Assembly: GCA_040080835.1 (NCBI GenBank)
Contig: JBEBHP010000007.1
Location: 1 to 64,000, forward strand
Reading direction: 5' to 3'
DNA from: SZUA-430 sp040080835
Lineage (GTDB): Bacteria > Pseudomonadota > Alphaproteobacteria > Micropepsales > Micropepsaceae
Length of the DNA stretch: 64,000 nt
Position 1 is the stretch's first letter, and the number at the start of each line of letters is the position of its first letter. Under the pieces are notes generated by a model. The model saw nothing but the letters and a program-made list of their open reading frames with translations. It ran no database searches and had not been told where the DNA came from. This document shows, piece after piece, positions 44,477 through 54,091 of the stretch. The position numbers were made by a program, and so were the translations under genes.

Positions 44477-45100
44477 ATGAAACTATATCACTGCAAGAAT
44501 GCACGCTCCCTGCGAGCGCTCTGGGCGCTTGAAGAGCTTGGCGTGGAATACGAACTGGTCAACATGCCCTTCCCACCTCGTGCAGGCTATCCCGGATATC
44601 TCGCGATAAATCCGCTGGGAACAGTTCCTGCGCTGGTCGATGGCAGCACCACGATGACGGAATCCTCTGGAATTTGCCACTATCTGGGTGAACGGCATCA
44701 ACCAAACACACTCCGCGTGGATCCCGCGGATCCGGAATACGGAAACTACTTGAATTGGTTGTATCGAAGCGATGCAACACTGACGTTTCCACAAACAATC
44801 GTGCTGCGTTACACCCAACTCGAACCTGTTGAACGCCGCCTTCCTCAGGCCGCCGAAGATTATTCAATCTGGTTCCTGTCGAGATTGCGAAGCGTTGAAA
44901 GCGCTCTCGAGAATGGCAATGAGTTTCTTTGCGCAAACCGTTTCACGATGGCAGACATTGCGGTTCATTTCGCGCTTTTCCTTGGTCGCTCGCTTGGTCT
45001 GGACAAAAGGTACAAGCCAAATTGCCTGAGATATCTCGACAACCTGTCACAAAGACAGGCGTTTCAGCGTGCAATGAAACGGCAGGACGAAATGTCCTGA
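44477..45100 (+). CDS. glutathione S-transferase
   Basis: A 207-residue GST. The N-terminal thioredoxin fold begins LYHCKNARSLRALWALEELGVEYEL with the glutathione-contacting NPLGTVPALVDG and the Glu/Ser of TESSGICHYL. The all-helical C-terminal domain follows, with FLCANRFTMADIAVHFAL. It lies 24 bases after the kinase gene, so it is probably the last gene of the catabolic operon. After it, 218 bases without gene lie before the convergent transporter. Confidence 0.88.
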   Translation: MKLYHCKNARSLRALWALEELGVEYELVNMPFPPRAGYPGYLAINPLGTVPALVDGSTTMTESSGICHYLGERHQPNTLRVDPADPEYGNYLNWLYRSDATLTFPQTIVLRYTQLEPVERRLPQAAEDYSIWFLSRLRSVESALENGNEFLCANRFTMADIAVHFALFLGRSLGLDKRYKPNCLRYLDNLSQRQAFQRAMKRQDEMS

Positions 45101-45318
45101 CATGGCGGGAACATACGCTGATCCGGATTGACCCGCGCTCGACGCCGCAATCCAATTCGGTCGCGTTGACCGCTTGTTCATTTTGGACGATGAGACGTCC
45201 GGCCAATGGAAGCGGGCGGCGCTTCAGGGTGGTGGCTCCACAAGAGTCTTTCTTCTCTTGGAGCCTGCTTGTACAAGTCGACCTCAAGCCAAGAGCACAT
45301 TTGGCATCGATGCGCATT

Positions 45319-47640
45319 TTACCTGCGACGCGGAAAAAGTCGCTCGAGCACGACAGCCATGGCTGGCAGCACGGTAACAGCCGCGAGGGCATTTGCCAGC
45401 ACCAGAAAGGCAAGCAGCCACCCCATATCCGCCTGGAATTTCAGACCGGAGAATGCCCAGCAGCCAACCCCCAGCGCCAGCGTAAGCGCAGTGTAGACGA
45501 TGGCCGCACCTTCTTCCCGCATGGAACTGGTGAATGCTTCAGCCATTTGCATTCCCTCTCGCAGATGCACCTCCATGCGTTCGTACAGATACAGCCCATA
45601 ATCCACGCCAATACCAACAGCCAGCACGAATACAGGCAAGGTTGAAACGGTCAACCCGATGCCAAGCCAAGACAGCAGCCACAAGCCCAGCGCATTTGCC
45701 AAAGCCAGCGGAGCAAGGCAACAGGGCACGGCACGCCAGTCGCGATAAGCCGCAAATATTAGGATGGCAATGGCGCCAAACACAAGCAATGGGGCCGTAA
45801 TGCGGGCCTCTCTCACTGCATCATTGATTGCATAGAGCACGCCACCGTTGCCCGTCGCCAGACGAAAACTCACGTTTTCCATTTTGTTTGCAGACACGAA
45901 TGCTTCCGCTGCCTTCGCAACCCGCCTTAGTGTTTCATCCTTGTGATCAGTCAGATAGAGCGCAATGGGCATGATGGTGCAGTCAGCATTGCGTAGCCCC
46001 GTCGATTCAGAAATGGCACTGTTGGTGGCGGCGAGCACGTCTGTTGCTCTTGGAACAACACGCCACTTCAGGTTTCCTTCCTGCATGATCGAATAAACAA
46101 ATCGGGAGGCCTCCGGTAGCGACATGACGGACTTGACGCCATCAACAGCGCGCATTTCCACGCCAAATCGCTCGACAAAAGTCATGACTTTGTAGTCAAC
46201 GCAGGAATCCTCCGGCGCGACCGTCACAATCACGAAGCTGTCGAGGTCCAGATTGAAATTGTCTGCAATCGCAACTGAATCCACGTTGAATCGCGCGCTT
46301 TCCCATAATTCCTGGGCCCCGGGACGCTGGTGACCTACGCCCACACTCAACGCATTCCACACGGCAGCAACACCCAGCACGCTTCCTGCAGCCAGGACGA
46401 TGAGTGCAGGCACTGGTTGGGCGTCACGGGAAAAAGCAGCCATGAACCGCTGGCGCGCCTCTACGACTTTGTGCTGCCGGGCAAGAGCGGCCTCGTCGAA
46501 ACCCACATAGCTCATCGCCAGTGGAAGCATGATCAGGTTCGCCACATATTTCAGCGCAATGCCGATAAGCGCAATGATCGCCAAATCGCTTACAAACGGA
46601 ATTGGCACCAGCAAAATCGCAGCAAAGCTCACAAGAACTGTGGAGATGGAAAAGAAACCCGGAAGCAATAGTCGCCGAAACGTTCGTTGGGCGGCTTCCA
46701 TGGGCGTGTGTTCGCCGATGACAACTGCAGCCAGGAACCTGTTGATCTGCTGCACGCCATGACTGACGCCGATGATATATATCAGAAACGGAATGACCAG
46801 CCCCAATGGATTTAGGCTGAGGTCGGACATGCGGACAACAGCAAGCAACCATGCAACCGAAGCGGCAGAGCAAAACACTGTAATGAGTGTCAGGGCAAGC
46901 GAGCGGCAGTAAAACCACAGCGCCAGCGCATTCAGAACGAACGCCAGCGTGAAAAAGAAAATGACATCACCCGCGGCGTTGGCAATATCCCCGGCGAACT
47001 TCGTAAAGCCGATAATCCTGATCGTCGTATCAGCGTTCTCGAATTTCGCCCGAATCTTGCTATCGAGTGCGTTTGAAACAGCGAACAGGTCCGTGGGCTT
47101 GCCGTCAGGCATCACCGGGGCAACCGTCGCATGAATCATCGCCGCTTTGCCATCGAGGCTGAACAAACGACCCCGATATCCTCCCTTATAGGCGTCAGAC
47201 CGAATTTGCCTCACGTCTTCCGCCGTGATCGAGTCGGCAACGACAGTCGCCGGAATAAGCTGCCGACCCTCCACGGCGTCTTCGGTCGCTTGGTACACAA
47301 AGGTGTTCGATGTCCAGAGTGAAGAAACTGACTCTCGCGATATTCCAGGCAGGTAAAGCACTTCCTGAGTGACATCATTTAGCAGCTTCAGGAACGCCGG
47401 CGTCCACACATGACCAGCACGCGTTTCAACAGCAATCTGAACACTGTTCAATCCGGCAATTTTCTCCTTAAAATCCAGCGCCGTTTGCGAATACGGATTG
47501 TTGCGCGGCAATTGCTTTTCAAGATCTGAATCGAACTTGAGCGGAAATGCTATCCAGATGGACGCCGCTGTAGCCACGGCCAGCACGCCAAGCACGACGG
47601 TTCGCGCCGCAAATATCACACGTTCAAACTGATCGAGCAC
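45319..47640 (-). CDS. MMPL/RND-family membrane transporter
   Basis: A 773-residue protein with 12 predicted helices and two large periplasmic loops, after helices 1 and 7. The first loop begins FPLKFDSDLEKQLPRNNPYSQ, typical of HpnN/MMPL-type exporters of lipids. VFVLAVGIGVDYGLYLYERM in helix 10 carries the RND proton-site type GxDY residues; the matching helix 4 segment is FLIYIIGVSHGVQQINRF with H in place of D. Substrates are probably lipids or hydrophobic compounds, possibly connected to the acyl-CoA operon beside it. Confidence 0.85.
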   Translation of the reverse strand: MLDQFERVIFAARTVVLGVLAVATAASIWIAFPLKFDSDLEKQLPRNNPYSQTALDFKEKIAGLNSVQIAVETRAGHVWTPAFLKLLNDVTQEVLYLPGISRESVSSLWTSNTFVYQATEDAVEGRQLIPATVVADSITAEDVRQIRSDAYKGGYRGRLFSLDGKAAMIHATVAPVMPDGKPTDLFAVSNALDSKIRAKFENADTTIRIIGFTKFAGDIANAAGDVIFFFTLAFVLNALALWFYCRSLALTLITVFCSAASVAWLLAVVRMSDLSLNPLGLVIPFLIYIIGVSHGVQQINRFLAAVVIGEHTPMEAAQRTFRRLLLPGFFSISTVLVSFAAILLVPIPFVSDLAIIALIGIALKYVANLIMLPLAMSYVGFDEAALARQHKVVEARQRFMAAFSRDAQPVPALIVLAAGSVLGVAAVWNALSVGVGHQRPGAQELWESARFNVDSVAIADNFNLDLDSFVIVTVAPEDSCVDYKVMTFVERFGVEMRAVDGVKSVMSLPEASRFVYSIMQEGNLKWRVVPRATDVLAATNSAISESTGLRNADCTIMPIALYLTDHKDETLRRVAKAAEAFVSANKMENVSFRLATGNGGVLYAINDAVREARITAPLLVFGAIAILIFAAYRDWRAVPCCLAPLALANALGLWLLSWLGIGLTVSTLPVFVLAVGIGVDYGLYLYERMEVHLREGMQMAEAFTSSMREEGAAIVYTALTLALGVGCWAFSGLKFQADMGWLLAFLVLANALAAVTVLPAMAVVLERLFPRRR

Positions 47641-47818
47641 TCTGTCCCCCCGTCATCATGCAGCCCGGCATGCAACCGAACTGTGACACTAGGTGAAACG
47701 ACCGCCGTGTCAAACCAGCGCGTCGGGACCCGGCGGCAGATCAGGATCTGAACCGTTAAGCATCGTCTTGGATGGGGATATCACATTCGCAACTGCAGCA
47801 ATAGAAGGTCAGGCGTTT

Positions 47819-48670
47819 CTATTGCGTCATCGTCGAACGCCACTCTTGTTCACGCGCGGCCCGATCAGCCTGGCGAACATCGGAAACGTCGTTCAGAACC
47901 AGCGGCAGCGCAAAGCGCAGAGTTGCATAGTGACCCAAACCATCACACAAATGCAGTCGCGCCGTTTCGCCCAACTTCGCACGAATCGCGACTGCCATCG
48001 CTGGCGGTGTCCATGTGTCCTTGGTACCTTGCCAGATCGTAACGGGACACTTCACCCGCGAAATTTCATTTGCCCATGGTTTCACAAACGCGTCAATCTC
48101 GCGTCGATATGCGGAAGGGTGAAGCAGCAGGCAGTATCGAAGACCATCCTTCAAGGCAGTAATGAAGTTGGAGTCCTGCAACAAGACTCGATCACTATCC
48201 GCGCATGCGGCGAACAGCATGCGGATCATCGAAACCGGAAACGTGGCAACAATCATGCGCTGCGCGATTGTAAGAAGTCTGAGTGAAGCACTTCCGTTGA
48301 TCGCGGCCCGAAAAACTGTCCGGCCAGCCATTGCCGGCAAAAAGGAGCCCAACTCAAGTGGTGCCGCCGGAGATATCAGGGCAAGCCCCTTCACATGCTC
48401 GGGCCTGCATGCAGCAAGCCGAAGCGCACACATCGCCCCAAGTGAAAAACCGACAACGAAGACCGCTTCATTGCGAACACTGCGCATGCTGTCAAAAGCC
48501 GCGAGGAATGTCTCTTCGAACGTATCGGTTGTGGCGGCCATCCGATCGAGAACCGCAATCCGCTTCATGCTTTCCGAGTCAAGTCCAGCGGCGCGTAGGT
48601 CACTCTCTGAACCAGGTACCCCATGACAGTAGATGATTTGCACTTGACCCGCCCCCAAGTCACGGCTCAT
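47819..48670 (-). CDS. alpha/beta hydrolase
   Basis: A 283-residue hydrolase. IIYCHGVPGSESDL is the oxyanion HG-x-P-G motif, GFSLGAMCA carries the nucleophile Ser, WQGTKDTWTP the Asp and GLGHYATL the His. Helical lid between residues about 140 and 200. No signal peptide. Family members hydrolyse esters, lactones or thioesters; the substrate is not evident. Confidence 0.87.
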   Translation of the reverse strand: MSRDLGAGQVQIIYCHGVPGSESDLRAAGLDSESMKRIAVLDRMAATTDTFEETFLAAFDSMRSVRNEAVFVVGFSLGAMCALRLAACRPEHVKGLALISPAAPLELGSFLPAMAGRTVFRAAINGSASLRLLTIAQRMIVATFPVSMIRMLFAACADSDRVLLQDSNFITALKDGLRYCLLLHPSAYRREIDAFVKPWANEISRVKCPVTIWQGTKDTWTPPAMAVAIRAKLGETARLHLCDGLGHYATLRFALPLVLNDVSDVRQADRAAREQEWRSTMTQ

Positions 48671-48772
48671 TCAGCGCCTCGCTTGCAACGCTCACAAATC
48701 GCAACAGTCTGTGTGGTGCGAAATTGCGTCCTTCGCAAACATAATTGTTCAGGCCAAGCGCGTCCAGCAGTC

Positions 48773-48991
48773 TCAGGTGTCAGCTTCTCGAAATGCCAGA
48801 ACCGCAACAATTCCAAATACCACGGCAACCGTCCAGCTCACGGCAACGGGTATGTGTGTACCATCAACCTGTATGTCATTTCCGAAATAGATACAGGCCG
48901 CTTGCGCCACTGCAATCGCACCCAGAAAAATCGCTGCGATCAGTGTAAATCGCCTCGGCATTGATGCCGGCTTTAGTGGTTCGTCTTCCAT
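48773..48991 (-). CDS. small membrane protein with two helices
   Basis: A 72-residue protein with two hydrophobic segments (FTLIAAIFLGAIAVAQAACIYF and VAVSWTVAVVFGIVAVLAF) separated by a short polar loop. ATG 48991 has GAGGAA at good distance; upstream in-frame sequence is not convincing. Function unknown. It lies 102 bases before the alpha/beta hydrolase gene, same strand. Confidence 0.55.
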   Translation of the reverse strand: MEDEPLKPASMPRRFTLIAAIFLGAIAVAQAACIYFGNDIQVDGTHIPVAVSWTVAVVFGIVAVLAFREADT

Positions 48992-49149
48992 TGGTATTCC
49001 TCGTGCATCGTCCGATCGCGAAGGATTCCCGTCTGCCGTTTGAAGTTCGACATCATGATACAACGCGTCAACGGCGTTGAAGTTCCAAATTGAATGTTTA
49101 TACTGGCCGGGCACCCCTTCACGCTTGCGCCGCGGCGGCCCGGCCATTC

Positions 49150-51174
49150 TCACGGCGTGCGCTCCGGGCGCCCCAACGCCAGACAAAACGGAACAGATTC
49201 CGCAAAGCAGACTTCGGGCTTGGACTTGCTTGATTTCCAGTAGGCCATCAAACCAAGTCGCTCAACGAGGGGCAGAAAGCGCTTGTCGGCGCGCATGGCA
49301 GCCGACGTCGGCCAGAACAGCGCTTCGTTCGGGACTCCCATGACTTCGGCTACATCAAATGCAAGATCCAGATCACCCAGCGCCGCAATGGTCACAAGCG
49401 CCACGTCGCTTTCGATGATGCCTTGTCGATTGCAGTCAAAAGCAAGGGATGCCGCTGACTTCTTTGCTTTCCGGTTTCCCGATACATACGCCTTGCGGAT
49501 CACGCTCCAGCAATCCACCGCAGTAGCTGGAACGAACGACGGCGTTGATTGCATGACTTTCTCCGCATCATCCGTGCCAAGAAAGATTGCCATTGCCACC
49601 CAGGCATTCCAGAGTGCGGCCGACGGATAGCGCGCAAGTTCCATCTCGAACTCGCGCCTTGCCAGATCTGCCTTGCCCTGCATGGCGTGGAGAAAGGCAA
49701 TGTAGAATGTGCTCTGCAGTGGATCTGTGCTGCTCGCGACGTTCCAGTAGGCGAGCGCATCGCCCCACCGGCCCGCGCTCGATGCCAGGGAACCATACAT
49801 CATGTTCACCTGGCTGTAGGAGAACGCATCTTTTCCTTCCAGCTTCGCAAGTGCACCGGACAGCCGGGTTTCCATCTCGGTCATTGGCGCCTTCTTCGCC
49901 TGCGCCAGCGCCAGTTGTGACAGGATCACCCATGGCGTTTTCGGATCGAGCTCGGCGGCCTTCCTGACCACCCTTTCAGCTTCGGCGATGCGCGTGGCGC
50001 CAGCCTGGTCAGGAGCGGTTTCGGTACTGAAGATGATGGCAGACGCAAGCAGTGTCTGGAAAAAGCCGGACCCGGGCTCTGAGTCGGCAAGTGCCCTGGT
50101 CCGCACGAGAAAATCGTCGGTGTAGTCGGCATAACCACCGGCCCGACATGCATCGGCCGAAAGCTTCAGGAACTGTGCATTGTCACGTGTCAGCTGCGGA
50201 CGCACCCAATCGATGATGCAGCGCAGTGTCTGGTTTGTTCGGTACGCAACCTGCATGGGCAGTTGCGACGCTTCAGTCATCGGCGCAGAAAAGCTTTGCT
50301 GCCACAGCATCGTATGAGTTGGGATATCTTCAAAGCGGACGGACAGCGTCGCTTGATTCCTGGCAATCCGGACGTCCCCACTGAGCGCGTAAAGTGCGCC
50401 AAGCTTTGTGGCCCGCCCGAAACGCTGCGCTACGGCAGTATCCAGCGTTTCAGTGCGGGCCGCAACGTCGAAACGCAATGCACCCATGGTCTGAAACATC
50501 TGGTCCGTGGCGGCTCTCGCAATCTCGGACGCGTTTGCATCGGAACCTTCCGCCGAGATTCCAAAAAAGGCGATGCGCTGTATCGGAAGCACATGTTGCT
50601 GCACCAGCGCCGTCGGCCGGTCCATGAATGAAACCGCCCATACAAGGACCAGCGCTGCCGCCACGATGCCACCACCTGCCAGGGCACCAGGAACCAACCC
50701 CGTTCGATCAGGCGGCACATATGCAGGGTTGACCCCGGTCGCTCCCAGGTGAAGCGCCTTGAGCTCTGGAGATGGGCCATGCTTCACAATTTCGGCGAGC
50801 TGATCCGCAAGCGTCGCTAGTCGTGCATCGGTATTCTCGAACGCGTCAAACCAGTTTCGGGCCGCGAGCTCGTACAGGAATGCGCCTTCCGGCTGAACCG
50901 CTTCAATCCGCACCGGAATGATGAGTTTTTTCTGGAACGTCGCCGCCGCGAGCTCTTTGGCTATGTCATCAGAATTGGAAGCACTTCGGGAAAACAGCAA
51001 CACAAAGATCCGAGCGTCAACCAGTGCCTTTGCAGTGGCTTTGCGCCAATCCTCGCCCGCCGGCAGTTCGGCATCGTACCAGGCACCAATTCCACGAGCT
51101 TTCAGATGCTCGTGCAACACTCTGGCCTGAGCCTCATCACTGCGTCGATAGCTTATGAAAATGTCGTCCGGCAT
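49150..51174 (-). CDS. TIR-domain membrane protein with TPR-like C-terminus
   Basis: A 674-residue protein. Residues 4-130 form a TIR domain: DDIFISYRRSDEAQ, GAWYDAELPAGEDW, FVLLFSRSASNSDDIAKEL with Glu74 at the place of the NADase catalytic Glu. One membrane helix near 161-183 (GALAGGGIVAAALVLVWAVSF). The rest includes a TolB/FlgO-like segment (IAFFGISAEG) and helical repeats compatible with TPR (about 400-560). The layout resembles TIR or cyclase regulators with a TolB-TPR tail seen in alphaproteobacteria. ATG 51174 begins the TIR fold. Whether it is a signal or a defence protein is open. Confidence 0.7.
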   Translation of the reverse strand: MPDDIFISYRRSDEAQARVLHEHLKARGIGAWYDAELPAGEDWRKATAKALVDARIFVLLFSRSASNSDDIAKELAAATFQKKLIIPVRIEAVQPEGAFLYELAARNWFDAFENTDARLATLADQLAEIVKHGPSPELKALHLGATGVNPAYVPPDRTGLVPGALAGGGIVAAALVLVWAVSFMDRPTALVQQHVLPIQRIAFFGISAEGSDANASEIARAATDQMFQTMGALRFDVAARTETLDTAVAQRFGRATKLGALYALSGDVRIARNQATLSVRFEDIPTHTMLWQQSFSAPMTEASQLPMQVAYRTNQTLRCIIDWVRPQLTRDNAQFLKLSADACRAGGYADYTDDFLVRTRALADSEPGSGFFQTLLASAIIFSTETAPDQAGATRIAEAERVVRKAAELDPKTPWVILSQLALAQAKKAPMTEMETRLSGALAKLEGKDAFSYSQVNMMYGSLASSAGRWGDALAYWNVASSTDPLQSTFYIAFLHAMQGKADLARREFEMELARYPSAALWNAWVAMAIFLGTDDAEKVMQSTPSFVPATAVDCWSVIRKAYVSGNRKAKKSAASLAFDCNRQGIIESDVALVTIAALGDLDLAFDVAEVMGVPNEALFWPTSAAMRADKRFLPLVERLGLMAYWKSSKSKPEVCFAESVPFCLALGRPERTP

Positions 51175-51442
51175 GCCCGCGGGTCCATGTGTTCGTCGCA
51201 ACACTTGCCTCTCGGCGTTCGGCGCTGCAACGTTCTTTCACGATTGGCGTGCCTGAAACGTGGCGCAGACCGGGGATAAGCCGCGAAACGCAACCGAATG
51301 GCTCATTACACGTTAGATAACTGAATCAGCACACATCCAGCAGCGGGATATTCGCGGTGCCGATCCGGTTGGGCCGCATGATGGCGACCTATGCCCTTTA
51401 CAGACGCAACATGTGATCCCAGGAACTCAAAGGTCAGCCAAA

Positions 51443-51673
51443 ATGCACACCAGCCATGAACCATTGATGACCCCTTTGATGTCGGGTCACGATGCAAGAA
51501 AACAACTGATCCTGAGCGACGTTCATTTCAAATGGAACAGATTGTCAGACGCTGATCTGTCCTCAATCAACCACAGGGACGACCTGCTGGTTCTGGTCAT
51601 TGAAAGATACGGATTGGAAATGGGTTACACGGTTGTCGAGGTAGATGCGCTGCTCCGCGGTAGAGACATCTGA
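51443..51673 (+). CDS. small CsbD-like protein
   Basis: About 76 residues. The C-terminal 50 residues, FKWNRLSDADLSSINHRDDL then VIERYGLEMGY, follow the CsbD (general stress) pattern W-x-x-L-(S/T)-x-x-D-L-x-x-I-x-x-R-x-x-L...(E)RYG. Start ATG 51443 is suggested by position; there are alternatives upstream (51413) and downstream. It may be stress-induced; evidence is similarity only. Confidence 0.55.
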   Translation: MHTSHEPLMTPLMSGHDARKQLILSDVHFKWNRLSDADLSSINHRDDLLVLVIERYGLEMGYTVVEVDALLRGRDI

Positions 51674-51727
51674 TGAGGAAATCCGGCGGGCACGTGCCCA
51701 CCGGAGTATTTGCAGGTCGACACCGGA

Positions 51728-52102
51728 TCAATTATGCCGGCCGTCGCGGCGCCAGTCATTGCCTCGTCCATTACGCCAGTTGCGGCGGTTACAGTCGCGA
51801 TCATTGCCTCGTCCGTTACGCCAGTTGCGGCGGTTGCAGTCACGATCATTGTCCCGACGCATGTTGTAGTACGAGCGACGATGGTTTCGATAGTACCAGG
51901 ATCGTTCATTGTCGTTCCGCCAGCTGTGCCAACGGCGGTTGTTATCGTAGTAGCCGTCCGTATAGGCAAACTGAACGTTGCCCAGCGTAACGGAGAAGCT
52001 CACGGGGTTTCTGTCTCGCGCTTCAGCTGGTACCGAAACGGCGAAGAGACCGCCGGCCAGGATGGCCGAAGCGGTAATCAGACGAAATGTAAATTTGGTC
52101 AT
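51728..52102 (-). CDS. exported Arg/Asn/Trp-rich repeat protein
   Basis: About 124 residues. A signal peptide (FTFRLITASAILAGGLFAVSVPAEA) is followed by a short core (VSFSVTLGNVQFAYTDGYY) and a tail made of Arg, Asn, Asp and Trp. The tail holds two copies of a 15-residue unit, RDCNRRNWRNGRGND. Function unknown; such proteins may bind cell-surface polymers. Start ATG 52102 with another ATG 3 bases earlier. Confidence 0.6.
   Translation of the reverse strand: MTKFTFRLITASAILAGGLFAVSVPAEARDRNPVSFSVTLGNVQFAYTDGYYDNNRRWHSWRNDNERSWYYRNHRRSYYNMRRDNDRDCNRRNWRNGRGNDRDCNRRNWRNGRGNDWRRDGRHN
51757..51846 (-). repeat. two tandem copies of a 45-base repeat
   Basis: Copies begin at 51757 and 51802 and differ at two positions (one T/C-type and one in the last third); a degenerate third copy starts at 51847. 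The unit is a whole number of codons, so it lengthens the coding frame of the Arg/Asn/Trp-rich protein without shifting it. Confidence 0.85.
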
Positions 52103-52329
52103 CAAGGGTTTCCTTTTTTGTAACCCTTGTTAAACGTACCCGGCCAAGATTGGTTGCAACCGCAACGCCCACTTTTCGAAAGCACCTTGGCAGAACCGTC
52201 TCTCGAGTTCCTCACGGCTTATAGTGCGCTTCTGAATGAGCTCGGGGCTGACAAATGGCACAGCAGAACAATTGAATAGGGGGCTTGCGCTGGTTTGCAA
52301 AGTTGAACCCCTGAAAGCCGCGCCTGCGC

Positions 52330-52638
52330 TCAGTGCCCGGTCACTTGACCTTGAGAACTTTCACGCGGTGCACCCGCATCCGAAGGCTTGCTGTCTTCCG
52401 ACGCAGCCACGCCCAGCTTGAGCAAGGCGTTCGACACGGCCTGAAGTCGATCAGGCTCCCCTCCAGCCATGTTCTCTTGCGCAGCATCCTGCAACCGCAG
52501 CGCATCATAATGCCATTCCCGCAGGATCGCGATCTTCTGCTCGTTGGTCAACGCAGCATCATTGACAATGTCATCCGGCCGCAAATAGCTGGAACTGGGA
52601 TTGACCTTCTTGTCGGCCAGGATTTCTTCGGGCGTCAT
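52330..52638 (-). CDS. hypothetical cytosolic protein
   Basis: About 102 residues from ATG 52638 (start MTPEEILADKKVNPSSSYLR). Predicted helical: DAALTNEQKIAILREWHYDA and DRLQAVSNALLKLGV, then a flexible Ser/Gly tail. No cysteines, signal or membrane segment. Small proteins of this build are frequent in alphaproteobacteria; I do not recognise a function. It lies 95 bases after the Rieske oxygenase gene, same direction. Confidence 0.6.
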   Translation of the reverse strand: MTPEEILADKKVNPSSSYLRPDDIVNDAALTNEQKIAILREWHYDALRLQDAAQENMAGGEPDRLQAVSNALLKLGVAASEDSKPSDAGAPRESSQGQVTGH

Positions 52639-52732
52639 GCGCGTGCCTCGGCTGAATAAAACTGTTTGGACCTTGCTATGGCCCCGCCGCATCCGTGCGC
52701 CCCATACTTTCGATCACATCAGAAGCTAACGT

Positions 52733-53899
52733 TCATTCGGCCGAATGGTTCCCGTGCGATTCAGGGAAACGGCGGGATCGCGCCCTGTCAGCTTGCGCTT
52801 CAGGGATCAGCGCCCGCATGCGATTGGCGAAAGACGCGAGGCAAACCTCTTTGGGCGAAAGCGGGCCTTTGGTGTAACTTGATGAAGTCATGCCAGCCTG
52901 CACGCCTTCGATCAGTACCGTGTCTTCAGCGTTAACCTGCCGGTTGATACGCCAATTGAGATAGCGGGCCGCGTTCAACTCGCGGCTCTGCACCGGAAAC
53001 ACATACGCGATCTCCCGGATCAGCGTTTCCGTCGGTGAAACCGGGATGAATTGCATGAAGTCAACCTGATCAGGATAAATATCAAAAGCGACGTTCGGCC
53101 AGAGCTTGTAGTAGGCCCACAGGCGCCTGCGGTCAGTCGGCACATGCGAAAAGCCCGACAACAGATTTTGATAGGCCCGCTCGGACCAATTCTCCGAGGC
53201 GTTTGGTTGCAATTCACCCGACATCTTGTCGACCCAGGACTGTGCTTCGATCTTGTAAGTCGATCCAAACAGGCGGCTAAGTCCAGGATGCGCCACGCCG
53301 ATGTGCATGCCGTCAGAATAATTGTCGGCGATGTTCTTCCAGTTCACCTTGCGCGGGCGCAAAGTGACGCGCCCGTTGGGCACAAGCGTTTCCAGCGCAT
53401 ACGGAGCAAGCTCGCGTGCATAAGGGGCCATCATGTCAGCCACACTGGGCAAGCCCTTCTCAAAACGCACAAAGATGAAGCCCTGGAAGATCTCCTGCTC
53501 CACCGGAACCAGCCCGTGCGAAGACTTGTTCAGGTCTTCAAATCCCTGCCATTTGGGAACACCTGCCAAACGACCATCGAGATCATAACTCCACGCGTGA
53601 TAGGGGCACACCAGCCGATGCCCGCACGAACCGCGCGATGCCGGCGCCAGTTTCGCGGCCCGGTGGCGACAAACATTGTGGAAGCTGCGCAAGGTGCCCG
53701 CTGCATCGCGAAGTGTGACAACGCGTTCGCCCAGCACATCCAGGGTGACATAGTCGCCCGGATCGGGGGCATCACTGATATGGCCCATGATGTGCCAGGT
53801 CTGCCGGAATATCCTGCTGCGCTCCAGTTCGAAGAACTCCGGATCAGTGTAGATCCAGGCCGGAAGGCTTGAATCGATTGCCGACAACGCATTGCTCAT
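52733..53899 (-). CDS. Rieske aromatic-ring-hydroxylating-type oxygenase, alpha subunit
   Basis: A 388-residue oxygenase. The Rieske [2Fe-2S] ligands are C-R-H in CRHRAAKL and C-x2-H in CPYHAWSYDLDG, near residues 83-107. The mononuclear iron site is DNYSDGMHIGVAH, near 190-202. Size and motifs match alpha subunits that also act on quaternary amines and betaines (stachydrine/carnitine-type) as well as aromatics. No beta subunit or reductase lies nearby. GGAG precedes the ATG. Confidence 0.88.
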   Translation of the reverse strand: MSNALSAIDSSLPAWIYTDPEFFELERSRIFRQTWHIMGHISDAPDPGDYVTLDVLGERVVTLRDAAGTLRSFHNVCRHRAAKLAPASRGSCGHRLVCPYHAWSYDLDGRLAGVPKWQGFEDLNKSSHGLVPVEQEIFQGFIFVRFEKGLPSVADMMAPYARELAPYALETLVPNGRVTLRPRKVNWKNIADNYSDGMHIGVAHPGLSRLFGSTYKIEAQSWVDKMSGELQPNASENWSERAYQNLLSGFSHVPTDRRRLWAYYKLWPNVAFDIYPDQVDFMQFIPVSPTETLIREIAYVFPVQSRELNAARYLNWRINRQVNAEDTVLIEGVQAGMTSSSYTKGPLSPKEVCLASFANRMRALIPEAQADRARSRRFPESHGNHSAE

Positions 53900-54091
53900 T
53901 GCGCAGAACTCCGGAACCGGTTGAAAGGTTTATGACGCCTTGGATTCCAACGCGCCAATCCTAGCGATGTGATGGAACGGTGAAAAGGCAGATGAATAGC
54001 TGATGAACAGCATATTCATGCAAGGCGTTTCGAATTAGGCTACAATGGGTGTGCCGCTCACAGCAGCGGCAGCAATCGAAGGAGCAACAGA

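Noticed and set aside
51757..51860. CRISPR-like repeated sequence
   Set aside because: Copies are directly adjacent without spacers and are in frame within a protein gene.
45100..52700. Defence island around the TIR gene
   Set aside because: No nucleases, restriction genes, toxins or other defence families were seen near it.
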